Assembly: GCA_030704615.1 (NCBI GenBank)
Contig: CM060731.1
Location: forward strand, 20,956,001 to 21,020,000
DNA: 64,000 bases
Direction: 5' to 3'
From: Takakia lepidozioides
Taxonomy: Eukaryota; Streptophyta; Takakiopsida; Takakiales; Takakiaceae
In this document: positions 10,801 through 23,160 of the stretch, piece after piece
Layout of the letters: each line of letters starts with the position of its first letter
How positions within the stretch are numbered: position 1 is the stretch's first letter
The notes under the pieces: model-generated
Databases searched by the model: none
What the model was told of the DNA's origin: nothing
The model's input: the letters and a program-made list of their open reading frames with translations, nothing else
Position numbers and translations under genes: made by a program

Positions 10801-13800
10801 TCCACAAGAAAATATTGAATGCCTTCAGCTCCCCTGATAATAACTCTTTCTTTGGAAATGGGAGATCTCATTATGATTGATGGGGGGGCATTGGACTGGG
10901 ATTTTTTCCAGGATGTTCTGATGCAAAAGGGTGCTACTCAGCAGGCAAGTCATTTTTACCATAAAATTTATGATACTTGTTCTCTCATGCCATGTCACAC
11001 TGCCTGACATAGATGATGTAGGATAAGTCAGTCCAATTGTTGGAGAAACTCAAGACAGCTTTGTGGAGTGAGGCACATTGTAGCAGAGGACTGGGCAGGA
11101 GTGTTTTGACAGACTTTCTTTGCACATGTTTTGCAGATTCTGGCGACTGTGCACGCAGGGGATGTGATAGGTGAGATAGGGGTGCTTTGTTACATGCCCC
11201 AGCCATTTACTATCCGCACCCGGGAATTATCGCAGTTGTTGCGGGTAGACAGGAGTATCTTTATGAATGTTGTCCAGACTTTCGCTGCTGATGGACAAAG
11301 AATTGTCGACAACCTTCTCCAGGTTTGGGCCATAGGCCCACCTCCTGTCCACCTGTAGGTCATGGTTTTCAACTATTTCTATCTTAAAAGATGGTTGAAA
11401 AATCACATCTATTCTCTAGGTACAAGATTCAACTGCTTTGGTCAGAATACAGAATCCCTAACCAGAGTTCTTCACAAAATGCTACTTGGTATGTCCATGT
11501 TTGCTGTGCTCTGGAAGCCCAGTGTGAGAGTAATGGAAGGTACTAACCTGTGGAGGACAGCAGTGCAATTGCCTAGGAAAAAAGGTTTGCTCTTTTGAAA
11601 TTTCAAATTTTTTTACACGTAGCCATACTTGGATTCCTGAGGGCTAAAGAGGGCCTCATGCCAATTTGGCTGTTGTCTTATTGACTCCCGTATGCTGCCA
11701 TTGTAGCAAGCTGAATTCATAATTCTTTTGGTGGGCAAAAGCTCCCAAGATTTCACCGCAATGGTTACTTTTGTTTACGGTTTATTGTACTAACCCGAAT
11801 CTGTTGGCTTGAGTGCTGCAGCATTTGAGGGAATCGGATGACCCTCGCTTTCCTGAGCTCTTGTCAGAGATAGAGTCATTACTGGCAGAAGGTGGAGTGG
11901 GAATGAGTCTCAGCCTGTGCTATGTAGCTGCCAAAGGGAATAGCGAGCTCATGGAACAATTACTGGGTCGTGGGCTAGACCCCAACAAACCAGATTACAG
12001 TGGTCGGACACCCTTGGTAAGGAGGTGGAATAGTACTATATTGGTAGCTTCTGGCAGGTTTGTGGCACTGTTCTGATACTGCTAGTGGTGCCCATCTGCG
12101 TAGTTTATTCATGCTGCTAGATGGGCACAGAGATAGATTAGTCATCCTGTGTCCCTCTTTCTCAATCAATCTGTGTCTCTCTGTAGCAAGCAGACTCTAG
12201 TTCAACATTTTTAAAGTTCATCATCATTCTTGCCGCTTGAAGAACTTTCAGAGGCCCCACTGGATGTTCTTGAGAGCAGACTCTAATCTTGTGGACAATT
12301 TCCATGATAAATCAAGCTCCAGGTCATGACAGTGGGTCTGCGGGGCACAGGTTATAGCATCCTCGAAAGGTCACAATGATTGCGTATCACTGCTTCTCAA
12401 CAGTGGTGCTGATGTCAACAGTGTGGGTATGTCTTGTCTTGAGCTTGGATGCATCTTCTTCCCCTCACCTCGAGTTCCTTTCCTCTGTATGCAGCAGTGC
12501 ATTTGTGCCTGTACTTTGAAAGTGAATTAAGAAACTTTGTATCCTTTTCTTTTTGTAAGTTTAATAATCCTAAGGCTGCTTGCCTGCCTGATTTGAACTG
12601 CCCAATTGGGCACTTAAACATGCCATTTGTCTGACTTTAGCCCTTGCTGTACATGTATCAACCCTACGTAACACTCAATTACTCCATAAGGTGAAGGCAA
12701 AGTAAAGATGCGAAGAGATTTTGAAATGTAGAGAGACCTCCATACGAGGATGGCTTAAGTGATGTTCATCCCGTGCAGATGTGGATGGACTGTCTCCACT
12801 AATTGAGGCCCTCATGGCACATGACTCGGCAACAGCAAAGCTGCTATGGGAGAAAGGTGCCCGCTTAACAGCCGGGGGCGGTGGAGGTTTTCTACGTACA
12901 GTGGCACAGGATGGTAATGTAGAGCTTCTACAGGATTATTTAAGCTGTGGAGCAGATGTTAACGAGGAGAATGCAGAAGGCCTAACACTACTTCACCTTG
13001 CAGTTATTCACGCCAATTCGGAACTCGTGAAGTTCCTTGTATCACATGGTGCTGATGTTCACAAGGCAGATAACCAGGATCGTAATCCTCTTGAAATTGC
13101 TCGACAACTTGACGACAGGGAGTTGGTTGTGCTTCTCCAGTTTGGATGTGATTCTGGTGATCTGCAGTCAAATCGATCAACAAAAGGTCCTAAGGGAATG
13201 TATAGAAAAGGCAGCTCACAACATAATGAGGTACAGGTGCTTTATTTAAAGGGTGTGATACTGTTGTGCGTTTGGTATATGCTAGGATTTTGTCATTTCC
13301 TTGTTTAGGATTCTCTGGTGAGGGCACTGATTTGCCTAGACAGCTTGTGTTGGAAAATTGGAATGGGATTTTGGGATTGACACTTGATGTAATGTGTTCA
13401 GCACATTGTCTTCCTCTCTTAAATAGAGCTAGAACTGAGCTGATGGCAGTGTTTTTGTAATTTGGCAGATGGCATTGAGAGAGGACTCTAATAGAAAAAG
13501 GGGTTTGATTAGAAAGTGCTCACCAGGAACTACAACTGTAATGAAACGACAATCAACCTGGGGTCAGGTTCCGGGCTCCCGTGGTCAGAGAGCTCTCAGG
13601 CAGTTTAGCATCAATTCTTTGCATCTGAGAGACACTGGTAATACAAATGTGGAAACGGACGGGGCAGAAAATCCTGGATTGGATTCTGGGAATTTCGCTT
13701 CAATGAAGCGTGTAATTATTCACCCACACCACCCAAGGAGGAAGGAAGTCAGGTCTCAGCTGGGGAAACTGGTTTTGTTGCCCAACTCATTGGAGGAGCT

Positions 13801-14959
13801 GCTACTTATTGCTGGTATGCATTCTTTTGCCGTAGGGTTACGAGGGAAGGAGGAATGGGAGTGCACCTAGGTTATGATATATGACCTTTTGCAAATTGAA
13901 GATGTTGCTGCATAGCCATGTTAAACAGAAGAGCCTAGACCAGTAAGGAATGGGAGGAAAGCAGAGTCCCCAGGGATGGAGTTGGGAGAAGGATCAAAGG
14001 CTTACATATATCCATCTTAAACTGAAAAGTGAACTGCATAAGGAGAATGGTCTTGCATAATATCTGCTTTCCTCCCATGAACTTGAGGCTTACCATTTGA
14101 ATTTGTCAATGCAGGGCAAAAATTTGACTACCACCCAAACAAGGTGTTGAGTAGTGGTAGTGCTGAGATTGATGACATCAGAGTTGTCCGAGATAATGAT
14201 AACCTGTATCTGATTGACGAGCAACAAGCAGAATGTGCACACGAAGGTATATTCTCTCTCTCTCTCCCTCTATCTGGAAGCCACAACGGCAAACAACGTC
14301 TTATGTGTACATTCTCTCTATCTGGAAATGACTTCCCAGTTTGTGACATGCTTGAGGACCTTGAGGATCATTTGAAGGGTCTATAACATTGGCAAGAGAG
14401 TGAAATTTAAACTTAGGTTGGGGAGTTTTACCTTTGAGCAACAAACAGATGCAGAGAGGAATGGGAGATAGTCAATGCCTGATGTGGGGGAGGCCTGAAG
14501 ACAATATTCATCTTGTCGCCCTGGCCCTGTTGGGGTCTAATTGCTGGGCAGCTCACAAACATCAGATAGATGCTTGTGTGAGGGGCTTTCGAGAGGAAAC
14601 CTGGAAAGCTCGAACGAATTGCTTAGATGAAGGTAAGTCCCACTACTGGAGTGAGCCCTTCACAAATGTAGTGTCTCTTCCGTCTTGTTCCGCCCAAACC
14701 GGACGCAGACCCTGGTGCCACAAGGCTGCAGCAAACAACATCTTATGAGTACATTCTCTCTGACCATGTGTGTCCTTAATTGACCCTTAATAATTGACCC
14801 TGAATCATTGTTGTCAAATCTGATGATGTTCTAGACTAGACCTGTTACAAGTTCAAGATCTTCTGATATGATGGGGTATCTGTGTCTATTGCAGGGTTAG
14901 ATACTGCAGAGATTATTGCCAATCTGCAAGCAGTAATTGCCAGCCTAGAAAGAAACTGA
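7886..14959 (+). CDS. AKT-type voltage-gated K+ channel (5' exon not found)
   Basis: Shaker-type plant potassium channel of the AKT class, expected in the plasma membrane for K+ uptake. Exons inferred from GT/AG borders and reading-frame continuity: 7886-8101, 8255-8413, 8907-8964, 9253-9576, 9926-10162, 10309-10407, 10912-10944, 11137-11322, 11822-12016, 12351-12426, 12779-13230, 13469-13814, 14115-14246, 14895-14959. They join without a stop into about 858 residues. Domains in order: S1 from [21 protein letters not shown]2-S4, the pore with TTVGYGD (K+ selectivity signature), C-linker, cyclic-nucleotide-binding domain ([20 protein letters not shown]), ankyrin repeats (about 11.8-13.2 kb), and a C-terminal KHA domain ([15 protein letters not shown]). 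The cytosolic N-terminus before S1 is missing: its exon lies upstream, beyond LINE insertions, or has been lost. One 33-bp exon uses a GC donor. Intact exons argue for a gene rather than a relic. Confidence 0.9.
8577..8830 (-). mobile_element. Rearranged LINE-B tail in an AKT-like intron
   Basis: Minus-strand LINE-B sequence lies in the intron between the S4 exon (ends 8,413) and the next exon (8,907). CACCCCCACTTGAGTGGATT matches LINE-B near 5,955, but is joined directly to the 3' tail (GTACTCAGAAGACGTTG) that in LINE-B lies 0.9 kb away. The copy is therefore internally deleted. A TG/GA simple repeat follows at 8,817-8,848. Confidence 0.7.
14255..14760 (+). mobile_element. Two LINE-B tails in tandem in the last AKT-like intron
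   Basis: GGCAAACAACGTCTTATG and a TACATTCTCTCT tail appear at about 14,286-14,320, and again as AGCAAACAACATCTTATGAG with TACATTCTCTC at about 14,730-14,758, both in plus orientation. Between them lies the LINE-B C-terminal coding region in decayed form (TTGTGACATGCTTGAGGACC corresponds to the CDMGEDILDDLKG region at 5,550-5,580). The orientation is opposite to the copies in the upstream introns. Confidence 0.7.
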
Positions 14960-16309
14960 GATACCTGTGTCCTTCCAGTGCTCTTGTGAAAAGGGCTCAC
15001 AGTTTCCTGGCAACTGCCAGTTTGCCACTCAATGTTTGAAGGCTTGGATGAATCCGGATGGTCTACAAAAGCCAACTTTTCTTCCACAATCTCGTGGTGT
15101 CATCTCCCCACATGGTCCCCACCTATTGCTCAATCCGTATGCAAAGGTCGTGTTGCTGTGGGAATGCAGGACATTTGTTGAACCATGAGCGATTGGCATC
15201 ATCTCCTAGTCCTCACTTCAAGCAACAGCAGATTCACGGACGTGCGCACTACGCCTATGCGAGATGGAGCCCAATGTAAGACAGGAAATGACTTAACAAC
15301 TCTGGTTACATCAGTGCAGTCTGGAACGTGGCAAAAACTGAGACCTGCGCTCGTGTAGCAGATGTGATTGACAAGCATTCTATCGGACTATGGTTTTGGG
15401 AGAACCAATACCAACAAACTACCGGGAAGCAGGGTTGAACGATTAGTCCTACATGTAGACAATACGGCATGTGGATTGCCTCCAGAGCTTTCAAATATCT
15501 TTTCATCTGTGACTGGTTACCAAGGATGCTTCTCTATCAACTTATAACTCAGCGTTCCTGGTCCCTATGGCATCTAATGGACGTGGCAAACTGTGCCCCT
15601 GTTCCCTTTTGCGAATTTAGACAATGTACTAATAAAATGATGTTTACCACAGCCTTGTGGCAATTTGCGAGTACTGATCTTGTGGCTGTAGTGTGAAGTG
15701 GATAGGGCTGCATGACGCTAAGTGTGGATCGATGTTCTTGTGCATGATACATACAAGAAAAGGCTGCTTTTTTATGGTTTCCCGGCTCAGAAGAATCTCT
15801 AGGACTAGAATCTTGATGTGCATCACCATGTTTGACCTTCACAGCAGAAGCCTTGCCCGCACCCACCACAACTAACGCACAGGAAAGCGTAGATAGAGCT
15901 AGGAGTTATCGAGATTGTGAGAATGTGGCAGCTTTCAGACCCTTCAACAGGATCATCTGTGGATGAATTGCTAATAACCAGAAAGTGCAGAAAGAGGTCG
16001 GGCCTAAAAGCTAGGGATAGAGCACATTTGTGGGGTTTGGCAAAACCCTATTCTCTATTCGCAGAGTTCCCGCCGCCCCAGTCTGGCTAGGGCTGCTGTT
16101 GGCGCTCGCTCGCGCTGCTGCAATGCTTTCTTATCAGCTGGTCTCACCATGGTCTCTGCGCTTGCCATCTTCACTTCAGATCTGCAGTGGGTGTAGAACT
16201 AACGCTGTATGTTGAGTATGTGTGTGGATCTTAGTGGGCGTGCTTGTAGATTATGGGTTCTCCCCTGGTGAGACGGTAAGAGCGCTGTGGCCCAACATTC
16301 AAGCCATTT
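14960..16309. other. Intergenic, AKT-like 3' side to PPR 5' side
   Basis: No coding region, RNA gene or repeat was recognised. The segment would hold the 3' UTR of the channel gene and the promoter and 5' leader of the PPR gene. No convincing TATA box or poly-A signal was fixed. Confidence 0.4.
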
Positions 16310-18994
16310 ATGTATCGTGTTCATGAGCATATGAGAGTGATGCCCTGCTTTGTGTTGGAGATGGAAGTTTGTAACCATCAGTTAAAAATGTTATGCAGGC
16401 TGGTGGGGGGCCGATTCTGGAATCAAACGCCGTTGTTCAATCAGCATCAGAATGGTGTCAGGGGTTTGGGTTTGGGTTTTCGGATGTCCACAATCACCTC
16501 TGCTCTGAGTAGAGAGCCACGAGAAAACCAACAGAGGGACAGAGGCAACAATCACCGTGTGGGCGCTGTTGGGGATGTGAGCACTCTGTGTATGGAGGGG
16601 CGATTGGAGGAGGCAGTGCATAGTTTGCATCTTCTGGATCAACGAGGTATGCGGGCATCCTCCGAGACTTATGCTCGTCTGTTGCAGGAGTGTGCTAAGG
16701 CGAAAGCCCTGGCCGATGGCAAGCAGGTCCATGCCCACATCATCAAAAGTGGTATCACGCCAGACATCTTCCTAGGGAACACTCTTGTCAGCATGTATAC
16801 CGATTGCGGGAGTGTCGAGGATGCATACCAAGTTTTTGACGAATTACCCACAAGAAATTTGGCATCTTGGACTACTATGATTGCAGCATTTGCTCAGCAA
16901 GGGCGCGGTGAAGAGGCATTTGAACTCTTTCAGAAGATGCAAGTAGAAAACGTGAAGCCTGACCAGGACATCTTTATAATCCTCCTCACCTTATGTGCCA
17001 ACCAAGGAGCTCTGGAACACGGCAGGCATGTTCATGTCCATATCATCAAAGCCGGATTGGAGTCAGACGTCCATGTGTGTACTGCCCTTGTCAGCCTGTA
17101 TGCTAAGTGTGGAAACCTCGTGAATGCACGGCATATGTTTGACAAGCTGCCGACACGGAATTTGTACTCATGGACTGCGATGATTGCCGGATATGCGCAG
17201 GAAGGGCAAAATGAAGAGGCTTTTGACCTTTTTCGGCAAATGCAACAAGAAGGCGTGCAGCCTGACAAAGTCACTTTCATTAGCCTCCTTCAGACATGTG
17301 CCAGCCCAGCAACACTGGCACAGGGCAAGCGGGTACATTCTGAGATCATCAAAGCTGGATTAGACGCAGATGTCCGTGTTGGGAATGCCCTAGTTGCAAT
17401 GTATGCCAAATGTGGTAGACTTGTGAATGCGCGGCAAGTGTTTGATAAGCTTCCTAAACGCGATGCGGTCTCATGGAATGCTATGATTTCAGGGTATGCT
17501 CAGCAAGGGCCTGCTGGAGAGGCTTTTGATCTCTTTCGGCAAATGCAGTTAGAGGGGGTGCAGCCTGATAAGGTCACTTTTATTAGCATCCTCAATGCGT
17601 GTGCCAGCCCAGCAGCTCTCGGACAGGGGAAGGGAGTGCATACCCATGTCATCGAATCTGGGTTTGAGTCAGATGTGCGGGTAGGGAATGCCCTTGTCGG
17701 CATGTATGCCAAGTGCGGGAGTGTTGTGAGTGCGCGCCAAATGTTCGACAAAATGCCCCAACGAGATCTAGTCTCATGGAACACCATGCTTGCCGGGTAT
17801 GTTCAGCAAGGGTCCGGTGCAGAGGCTTTGGATCTCTTTTGGCAAATGCAACGACAAGGCATGGCACCGGACGTTGCAACCATCCTGAGCGTCGTTAAGG
17901 CGTGTACAGGCCCTGTAGCCCTGGAAGAGGGGAAGCGGGTCCATGCTTACATTATCGAAGGTAGAATGGAGTCAGATGTCAGCATAATGAATGCCCTTCT
18001 TGATATGTATGCCAAATGTGGGGATGTGGAGAATGCTCGCCAAATGTTTGACAAGATTCCGGAACGCAATGTGATCTCATGGAATGCCATGATTGTAGGA
18101 TATGCCAAGCATGGGCACGGCAAGGAGGCCCTCCAACTCTTTGAACAGATGGAACAAGAAAAGGTGAAGCCAAATGAAGGCACATTCATTGGTGTTCTCT
18201 CTGCATGCAGACATGGAAACTTAGTGGATGATGCCAACCGTGTATTCGAATCCATGGCTACAGATTATGGCATCACTCCGACAGCAAAGCACTATGGTTG
18301 TATGGTTGACCTCCTTGGTCGTGCAGGCAAGTTGCAGGAGGCAGAGGATTTTGTCAACAAGGTGCCACTCGAATTACGCACCGCAGTACAAGAGACTTTG
18401 GTTGCTGCCTCAAAAAATAATGGGAATGTGGAGCTAGCAGAAAGTGTTGCAGAAGGGAGTCTAAAGTCTGAAGCCCAAAATGATGGAGCATACGTGCTGC
18501 TCTCAAACATATATGCAGCTGCTGGGAGGTGGGGTGATGCAGCAAAGGTACGAAAAGTGATGTCAGACAGGGGTGTGAGGAAAAAGCCAGGTCGCAGCTG
18601 GATTGAAATCAATAACAAGGTACATTTTTTTGTTGCAGGAGATAAATCACATCCAGAAACACCAAAGATCTATGCCTTTTTGGACAATCTAACTAAGGAG
18701 ATAAGGGAGGCAGGATATGTGCCTGATACACGCTACGTCTTACATGATATGACTGAAAAACAGAAAGAACAGGTTCTCTGCTACCACAGTGAAAGGCTGG
18801 CCACTGCTTATGGGCTCATTCACACACCCCCAGGAACCCCCATCCGCATCATGAAGAACCTTCGGATATGTGGTGACTGCCACAACGCCACCAAGTTCAT
18901 CTCAAAGGTAGTGGCTCGAGAAATCATTGCTAGGGATGGGAACCGCTTCCATCACTTCATTAATGGGGTGTGTTCATGCGGGGATTATTGGTGA
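16310..18994 (+). CDS. PLS-class pentatricopeptide-repeat protein with DYW domain
   Basis: Single-exon 894-residue protein, predicted to be an organelle C-to-U RNA editing factor. After an Arg-rich leader come about five P-L-S repeat triplets of roughly 101 residues (for example QPDKVTFISLLQTCASPATL), then E/E+ motifs (YVLLSNIYAAAGRWGDAAKV and KPGRSWIEI), then a full DYW deaminase domain. Zinc/catalytic signatures are visible: HSERLA (HxE), PGTPIRIMKNLRICGDCH (PG box and CxxC), and the terminal CSCGDYW. Start choice: the ATG at 16,310 opens the frame, but the ATG at 16,388 (MLCRLVGGRFWNQTP) gives a more typical basic, acid-free mitochondrial leader and may be the real one. A candidate AATAAA lies at 19,273. 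No frameshift or stop is seen; this is the only undamaged DYW gene in the window. Confidence 0.93.
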   Translation: MYRVHEHMRVMPCFVLEMEVCNHQLKMLCRLVGGRFWNQTPLFNQHQNGVRGLGLGFRMSTITSALSREPRENQQRDRGNNHRVGAVGDVSTLCMEGRLEEAVHSLHLLDQRGMRASSETYARLLQECAKAKALADGKQVHAHIIKSGITPDIFLGNTLVSMYTDCGSVEDAYQVFDELPTRNLASWTTMIAAFAQQGRGEEAFELFQKMQVENVKPDQDIFIILLTLCANQGALEHGRHVHVHIIKAGLESDVHVCTALVSLYAKCGNLVNARHMFDKLPTRNLYSWTAMIAGYAQEGQNEEAFDLFRQMQQEGVQPDKVTFISLLQTCASPATLAQGKRVHSEIIKAGLDADVRVGNALVAMYAKCGRLVNARQVFDKLPKRDAVSWNAMISGYAQQGPAGEAFDLFRQMQLEGVQPDKVTFISILNACASPAALGQGKGVHTHVIESGFESDVRVGNALVGMYAKCGSVVSARQMFDKMPQRDLVSWNTMLAGYVQQGSGAEALDLFWQMQRQGMAPDVATILSVVKACTGPVALEEGKRVHAYIIEGRMESDVSIMNALLDMYAKCGDVENARQMFDKIPERNVISWNAMIVGYAKHGHGKEALQLFEQMEQEKVKPNEGTFIGVLSACRHGNLVDDANRVFESMATDYGITPTAKHYGCMVDLLGRAGKLQEAEDFVNKVPLELRTAVQETLVAASKNNGNVELAESVAEGSLKSEAQNDGAYVLLSNIYAAAGRWGDAAKVRKVMSDRGVRKKPGRSWIEINNKVHFFVAGDKSHPETPKIYAFLDNLTKEIREAGYVPDTRYVLHDMTEKQKEQVLCYHSERLATAYGLIHTPPGTPIRIMKNLRICGDCHNATKFISKVVAREIIARDGNRFHHFINGVCSCGDYW

Positions 18995-21900
18995 TAGTCA
19001 GTGAAACAAATGATAGATAAAGGTATATTTGGTCATGTTCATTAGGCTTCAGTTATATTTAACAAAGGATTCAATCACACCCGCAATTCTATCTGTGATG
19101 TAATGCCATCCCTCAAACCCAACCTCCAAGCTTGCATAACACTGGGCAGCAGGCACCAAGTACAGGTGATGTCACATCTGAACATGTATGAAATCTTAAG
19201 CAGAGGCTGTCACCTTTTTTCTGCCTAAGATGGCTATCATAATTGAAGTAAATCTGAACATGCGAACTATACAATAAAGTTCTCCATTTTGTTCGAGTTA
19301 CAATCTGATTTGAAGAGGATTGCACATCACCTACTTGTGGAAACTGTTCTTTTAAGTGTGGAGATAGTATGAGTTGGTATGAGGATGCCTACCAGCAACT
19401 GGCCAGGTTCTTGAACTGGCACAGCCTGGTGCAAATTGGGAGTGTTTGTGACATGGGTCTTTTCTGTATGCTTCTTGTATCTGTTCGGCTCCAAAACCCT
19501 TTTTGTAGACAGGTAATGGGTGTGAGAGAGAGTGAGTGAGCAGGGGAGTGATCCTCATCGTATGCTTTAATGGAGGCAATGTGCACTAGCCATAAGTGGA
19601 CAATACTACTCACAGAGCAATTTGGAAATGAAGCTGTTTCCAATACAACGCACTTGCATTGACAAGAGCAAATAAAAGTGAGTCTGTCATGTGTGAGAAC
19701 AATGAAAGAAAAAGAGAGGAACTTTGTAAGGGCGGCAGAGATTGTGGGAAAAGAGACTAATAAGGAGAGAGACTGGAATTAAGAAGACAAACAGATCTGG
19801 GGACAGAATATGAATTGCTTTCTACTACACTAGAGAGTGATAAGCTAAATGTTCTTCAACTCAGCCTTAGACAACAGTTTAGTTTGGAGAGAGAGAGACA
19901 CACACAGAGAGATCTTGTTGTCAGAAACTGTAAGTTAATAATAATAACCAGCAGGTGGGTCTGGGAAGGCTGGAGCCGCAACCTTCCGACGTCAATGACC
20001 GAGGAGCCATGGCTTGGAGGTGGGGAAGCAAGCTGTCAAATTTTGAAGATGCTTCCTTTGGCTCACAACTCACAACAGCCCATAAATGGAAGCAGAATAC
20101 CTATGGGGAGAACTGCAGTTACAGTTACAAGTCGTGAAGTAACGTGCGTGCTACTTTGTGGACGTTACTATCTATGGTCGTCTTCTTCCCGAAGTCTTGA
20201 GCAGAAATAGTCAACGTGCTGTGAGCAACGACCGTTCTTCGCCGGCAAATGACAGCTTGGATGTGGGTTGTAGCGGGATCAACAACTGCTAAAGCTTCAA
20301 CGTCCCCAACACTGCTTCGCTTTTATGTAATTCTTGCTAGATTGTTACGCAAAACCAAATTGTTGAGAGTTTCTTCCTCAAAGTCAGATCGCATGTACTA
20401 TGTACCTCGGATCTGGTGGTTGGACCATGGCAAGCCTGCCGATACTAACTAGCTGCCAGGCATCTTGATCTCTTCTTATTACCGCATCCTCCTATTCTTG
20501 TCTTTTGCATGGGCAGAGGGATCGCAGCTTGCTCCGCCGGTTCAGAGGCTATACCCAAGGCTGTCTTCTTGCGGTGAACGGGCGGGAGACCTCGCATCAT
20601 GCAGCTGGCATGTGCACATTGCACTGCTGGGCTGAAGATCCTTGCATGTGATGGCTATAACGCCTCCCCAGCTTGCATAGAATCTAAAGTACATGCTCCT
20701 TTGCGTGTGTGTTTGGGGTTTCTCAACCGCAATCGATTTATCCTGGACCGATCCGTCAATCCTCAACCATTTCCAACGAAAACTCCACCTCATAGAAGGG
20801 TTTTAGTCAATGTGAGTGTAATTGACACCCTTGTCCTCTTTCATCCGCTTCTTCGATCACTTCGGGCATAAATTCTCGTCTTGTCATTCATTGTTTGAGA
20901 TAGAGAGGGACACAGAGAGAGGAACATGGCTTGCTTGCTGCTATAATCCTTGTGGGATATCTTGTGACACATGTTACGCTGAATCAGGGCCGAGCCCCAA
21001 TCGGTAGTCGCTCCTGGGATGGCTCATGGGAGAGATATGTACTCGTGGATCGGTCCCTGGCGGACTTTGGATCTGACGTACCCCATAATGACCCAGACAT
21101 CCATGCTGCGGGATCCAGCTCTTTGGTTTCTACGCAGGGTATGGTACCCTGCCTGCAAAAGGAAGGGGTAGTGCTGGCGGCAGCCAACACCAATACAGTT
21201 ACAGGGAATTGATGGTATAGACATTGCAATAGAAACATAATGTTGATTCCAGCACTGCTGCTCTCCAATCCGACACAGATGTGACACATGTGCTTGTGAT
21301 TGCACAGCCTGTCACATTGCCCTTGAGAAAGAGCAGATGGGGAGAAAGAAAGGAATGACGAAAGAAAGAAACTTCATAACTTTTAAGATAGAGATTAATT
21401 TATGGCAAGCCTACACTGGCATCCCTCAGTATGACGAGGAGCTCAACATCTATAAGGGAGCTATTGTGGGAACAGCACAAGGCTGGCGGGAGGAGGAGCC
21501 TAGAAGCCGAAGAAGTCTCTTTCATGTATCAAGGTACAAATTCTATCACCTCAACAGAAACTCGAGGAATCCTGGGAAACTGACAAAGTTTTCATGTTCT
21601 TGTATGCAGGTCAACAGAGAACAAATTGGTAGTAATTCTCATATCGTGGACGTTTGAGGGACAACAGGTCTGATAACGAGAATCTATCCTTATTTAGAAC
21701 GTAATGCAGCTCCACAAAGAAGTGCTCAGATTGATTCTGTCATGATATTGTGCAGTGTATCTTCAGTTGTATAGGTCAAGATGGTTTTGCTTTTCAGGGA
21801 AAAATGTGCAAGCAGGTCATACTGTTGCTTCCAGGACGTTTTACAAGGACATGAAAGTAGATTGTTTAAGACAGGTTAAGTGGTTGTAGCCCTGTTTTTC

Positions 21901-22339
21901 ACAGAAAATTCCAAGATCCCTAACCTTCAGACATGATTGTACAAAGGAGGTCCTTTGAGATCTTTGAACACTCCTCGTGTGAAGCTAGCTGCCAAGGTGG
22001 AGCACAATCTGGTGACAGTTTTAATCGCAATGTGAGGCTTTTATTTTTGGCCAATTGGAGAGTCCAACTCAAACAGATAGAATTAGTGCAGGTTATTTTG
22101 ATAGCAGATGACTACAGTATTCACCATTATTCTGTAGCCTCACAAAAGGTATCTGTCTTTTGTATCCTGGTATTTTGAGAATATGATGCGTGTTTCAGTG
22201 TTAAGGTTTGTCACTAGGAGTTTGGAGTCATTTAGGATGGCTAATTTGGATGAGGGACAGTTGGAGCAACTGGGTTCACACCACCACCATCACCACTACT
22301 AAAGAGGACCAAAATAGGTAGTCAACCAGAACCCGTCTA
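18995..22339. other. Intergenic, no gene recognised
   Basis: Short open frames occur (for example 19,955-20,137 and 21,337-21,657), but none has a recognised domain or convincing splice context. GA-rich runs occur near 19,690-19,900 and 20,900. The 3' UTR of the PPR gene occupies the first few hundred bases. Confidence 0.4.
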
Positions 22340-23160
22340 GCACTTGCAGGTATGTGAGGATATGCCAAGCATGGGTGTGGTAGGGAGGCTGTCAGCATCT
22401 TTGAGCAAATGCAACTGGAAGGGGTGACATGCATTTGTGTTCTCCATGACTGTACAGCCTACGAACAGATCCATCTGACATCACCAATGCTGGTGTTGTA
22501 TTGCAATCATTCTGGAGATCACCCTTGCGGCCACATATACAAAACATGGCAGCATAGAGGATGCACATCAAAGGTTCAACAACGTGGCTGGGTTCTTTTG
22601 GAACCCTCTGCATGCAGGATATGTTTGGTATTCGTGTGGTAGGGAGGCTTTTGAGATCTATCAGCAAATGCAATGGGAGGAGGTGATGCCTGACAGGGTC
22701 ACGTTCATTGTGTTTTCAATGGGTGTGCCAATCTAGGAGCCCTGGAATAGAGCGAGCACTTGGATGGCATCAATTACGCCCGAACTGGGCCATATATCAT
22801 GACATGTGACGGACGAATGTCTCATCAAGATGTGGTCTCATGGAACGCGTCATCCCTTCCCATATCATTTGCTCATAGATCTCGGAAGCCTCCCCAGCAC
22901 ACCCATGCTGGATCAGGGGACAAGATTATTCTGACGACTGCCCTCTCTGGCATTTATGTGGGAGCAGATGGATGCAACTCAAGTATTCGACAACTCGGTG
23001 CAGCAACAGTTTTGAATGTTGTGATTGAAGCATATTGTCAGCATGGGTGTCGGGGACAGTGTGCCTAACTATGTGAAGAAGTGCAACAAGCAGGGTCATG
23101 GCTTCCACAGTGGTACATTTTGGCTGCATGGTGCACCTTCTTGGTTTTGTAGGTAAGCAG
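22340..23160 (+). pseudogene. PPR gene relic
   Basis: Broken PPR motifs are legible in several frames. GGATATGCCAAGCATGGGTG encodes GYAKHGCGREAVSIFEQMQ at about 22,355-22,415. A second S/P motif (GREAFEIYQQMQWEEVMPD-like) appears at 22,640-22,700, and the terminal-motif VVHFGCMVHLLGFVG at about 23,105-23,155. Spacing between motifs is shorter than in the intact paralogues, so there are deletions as well as frameshifts. The sequence is closest to the 57.6-64 kb pair. Confidence 0.75.

Noticed and set aside
16262-16300. Possible tRNA-like stretch (CCTGGTGAGACGGTAAGAGC)
   Set aside because: No acceptor stem or anticodon arm could be paired around it.
22280-22303. CACCACCACCATCACCACTA resembling a His-tag end followed by a stop
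   Set aside because: Imperfect trinucleotide run in a natural PPR-relic region, with no vector sequence around it.
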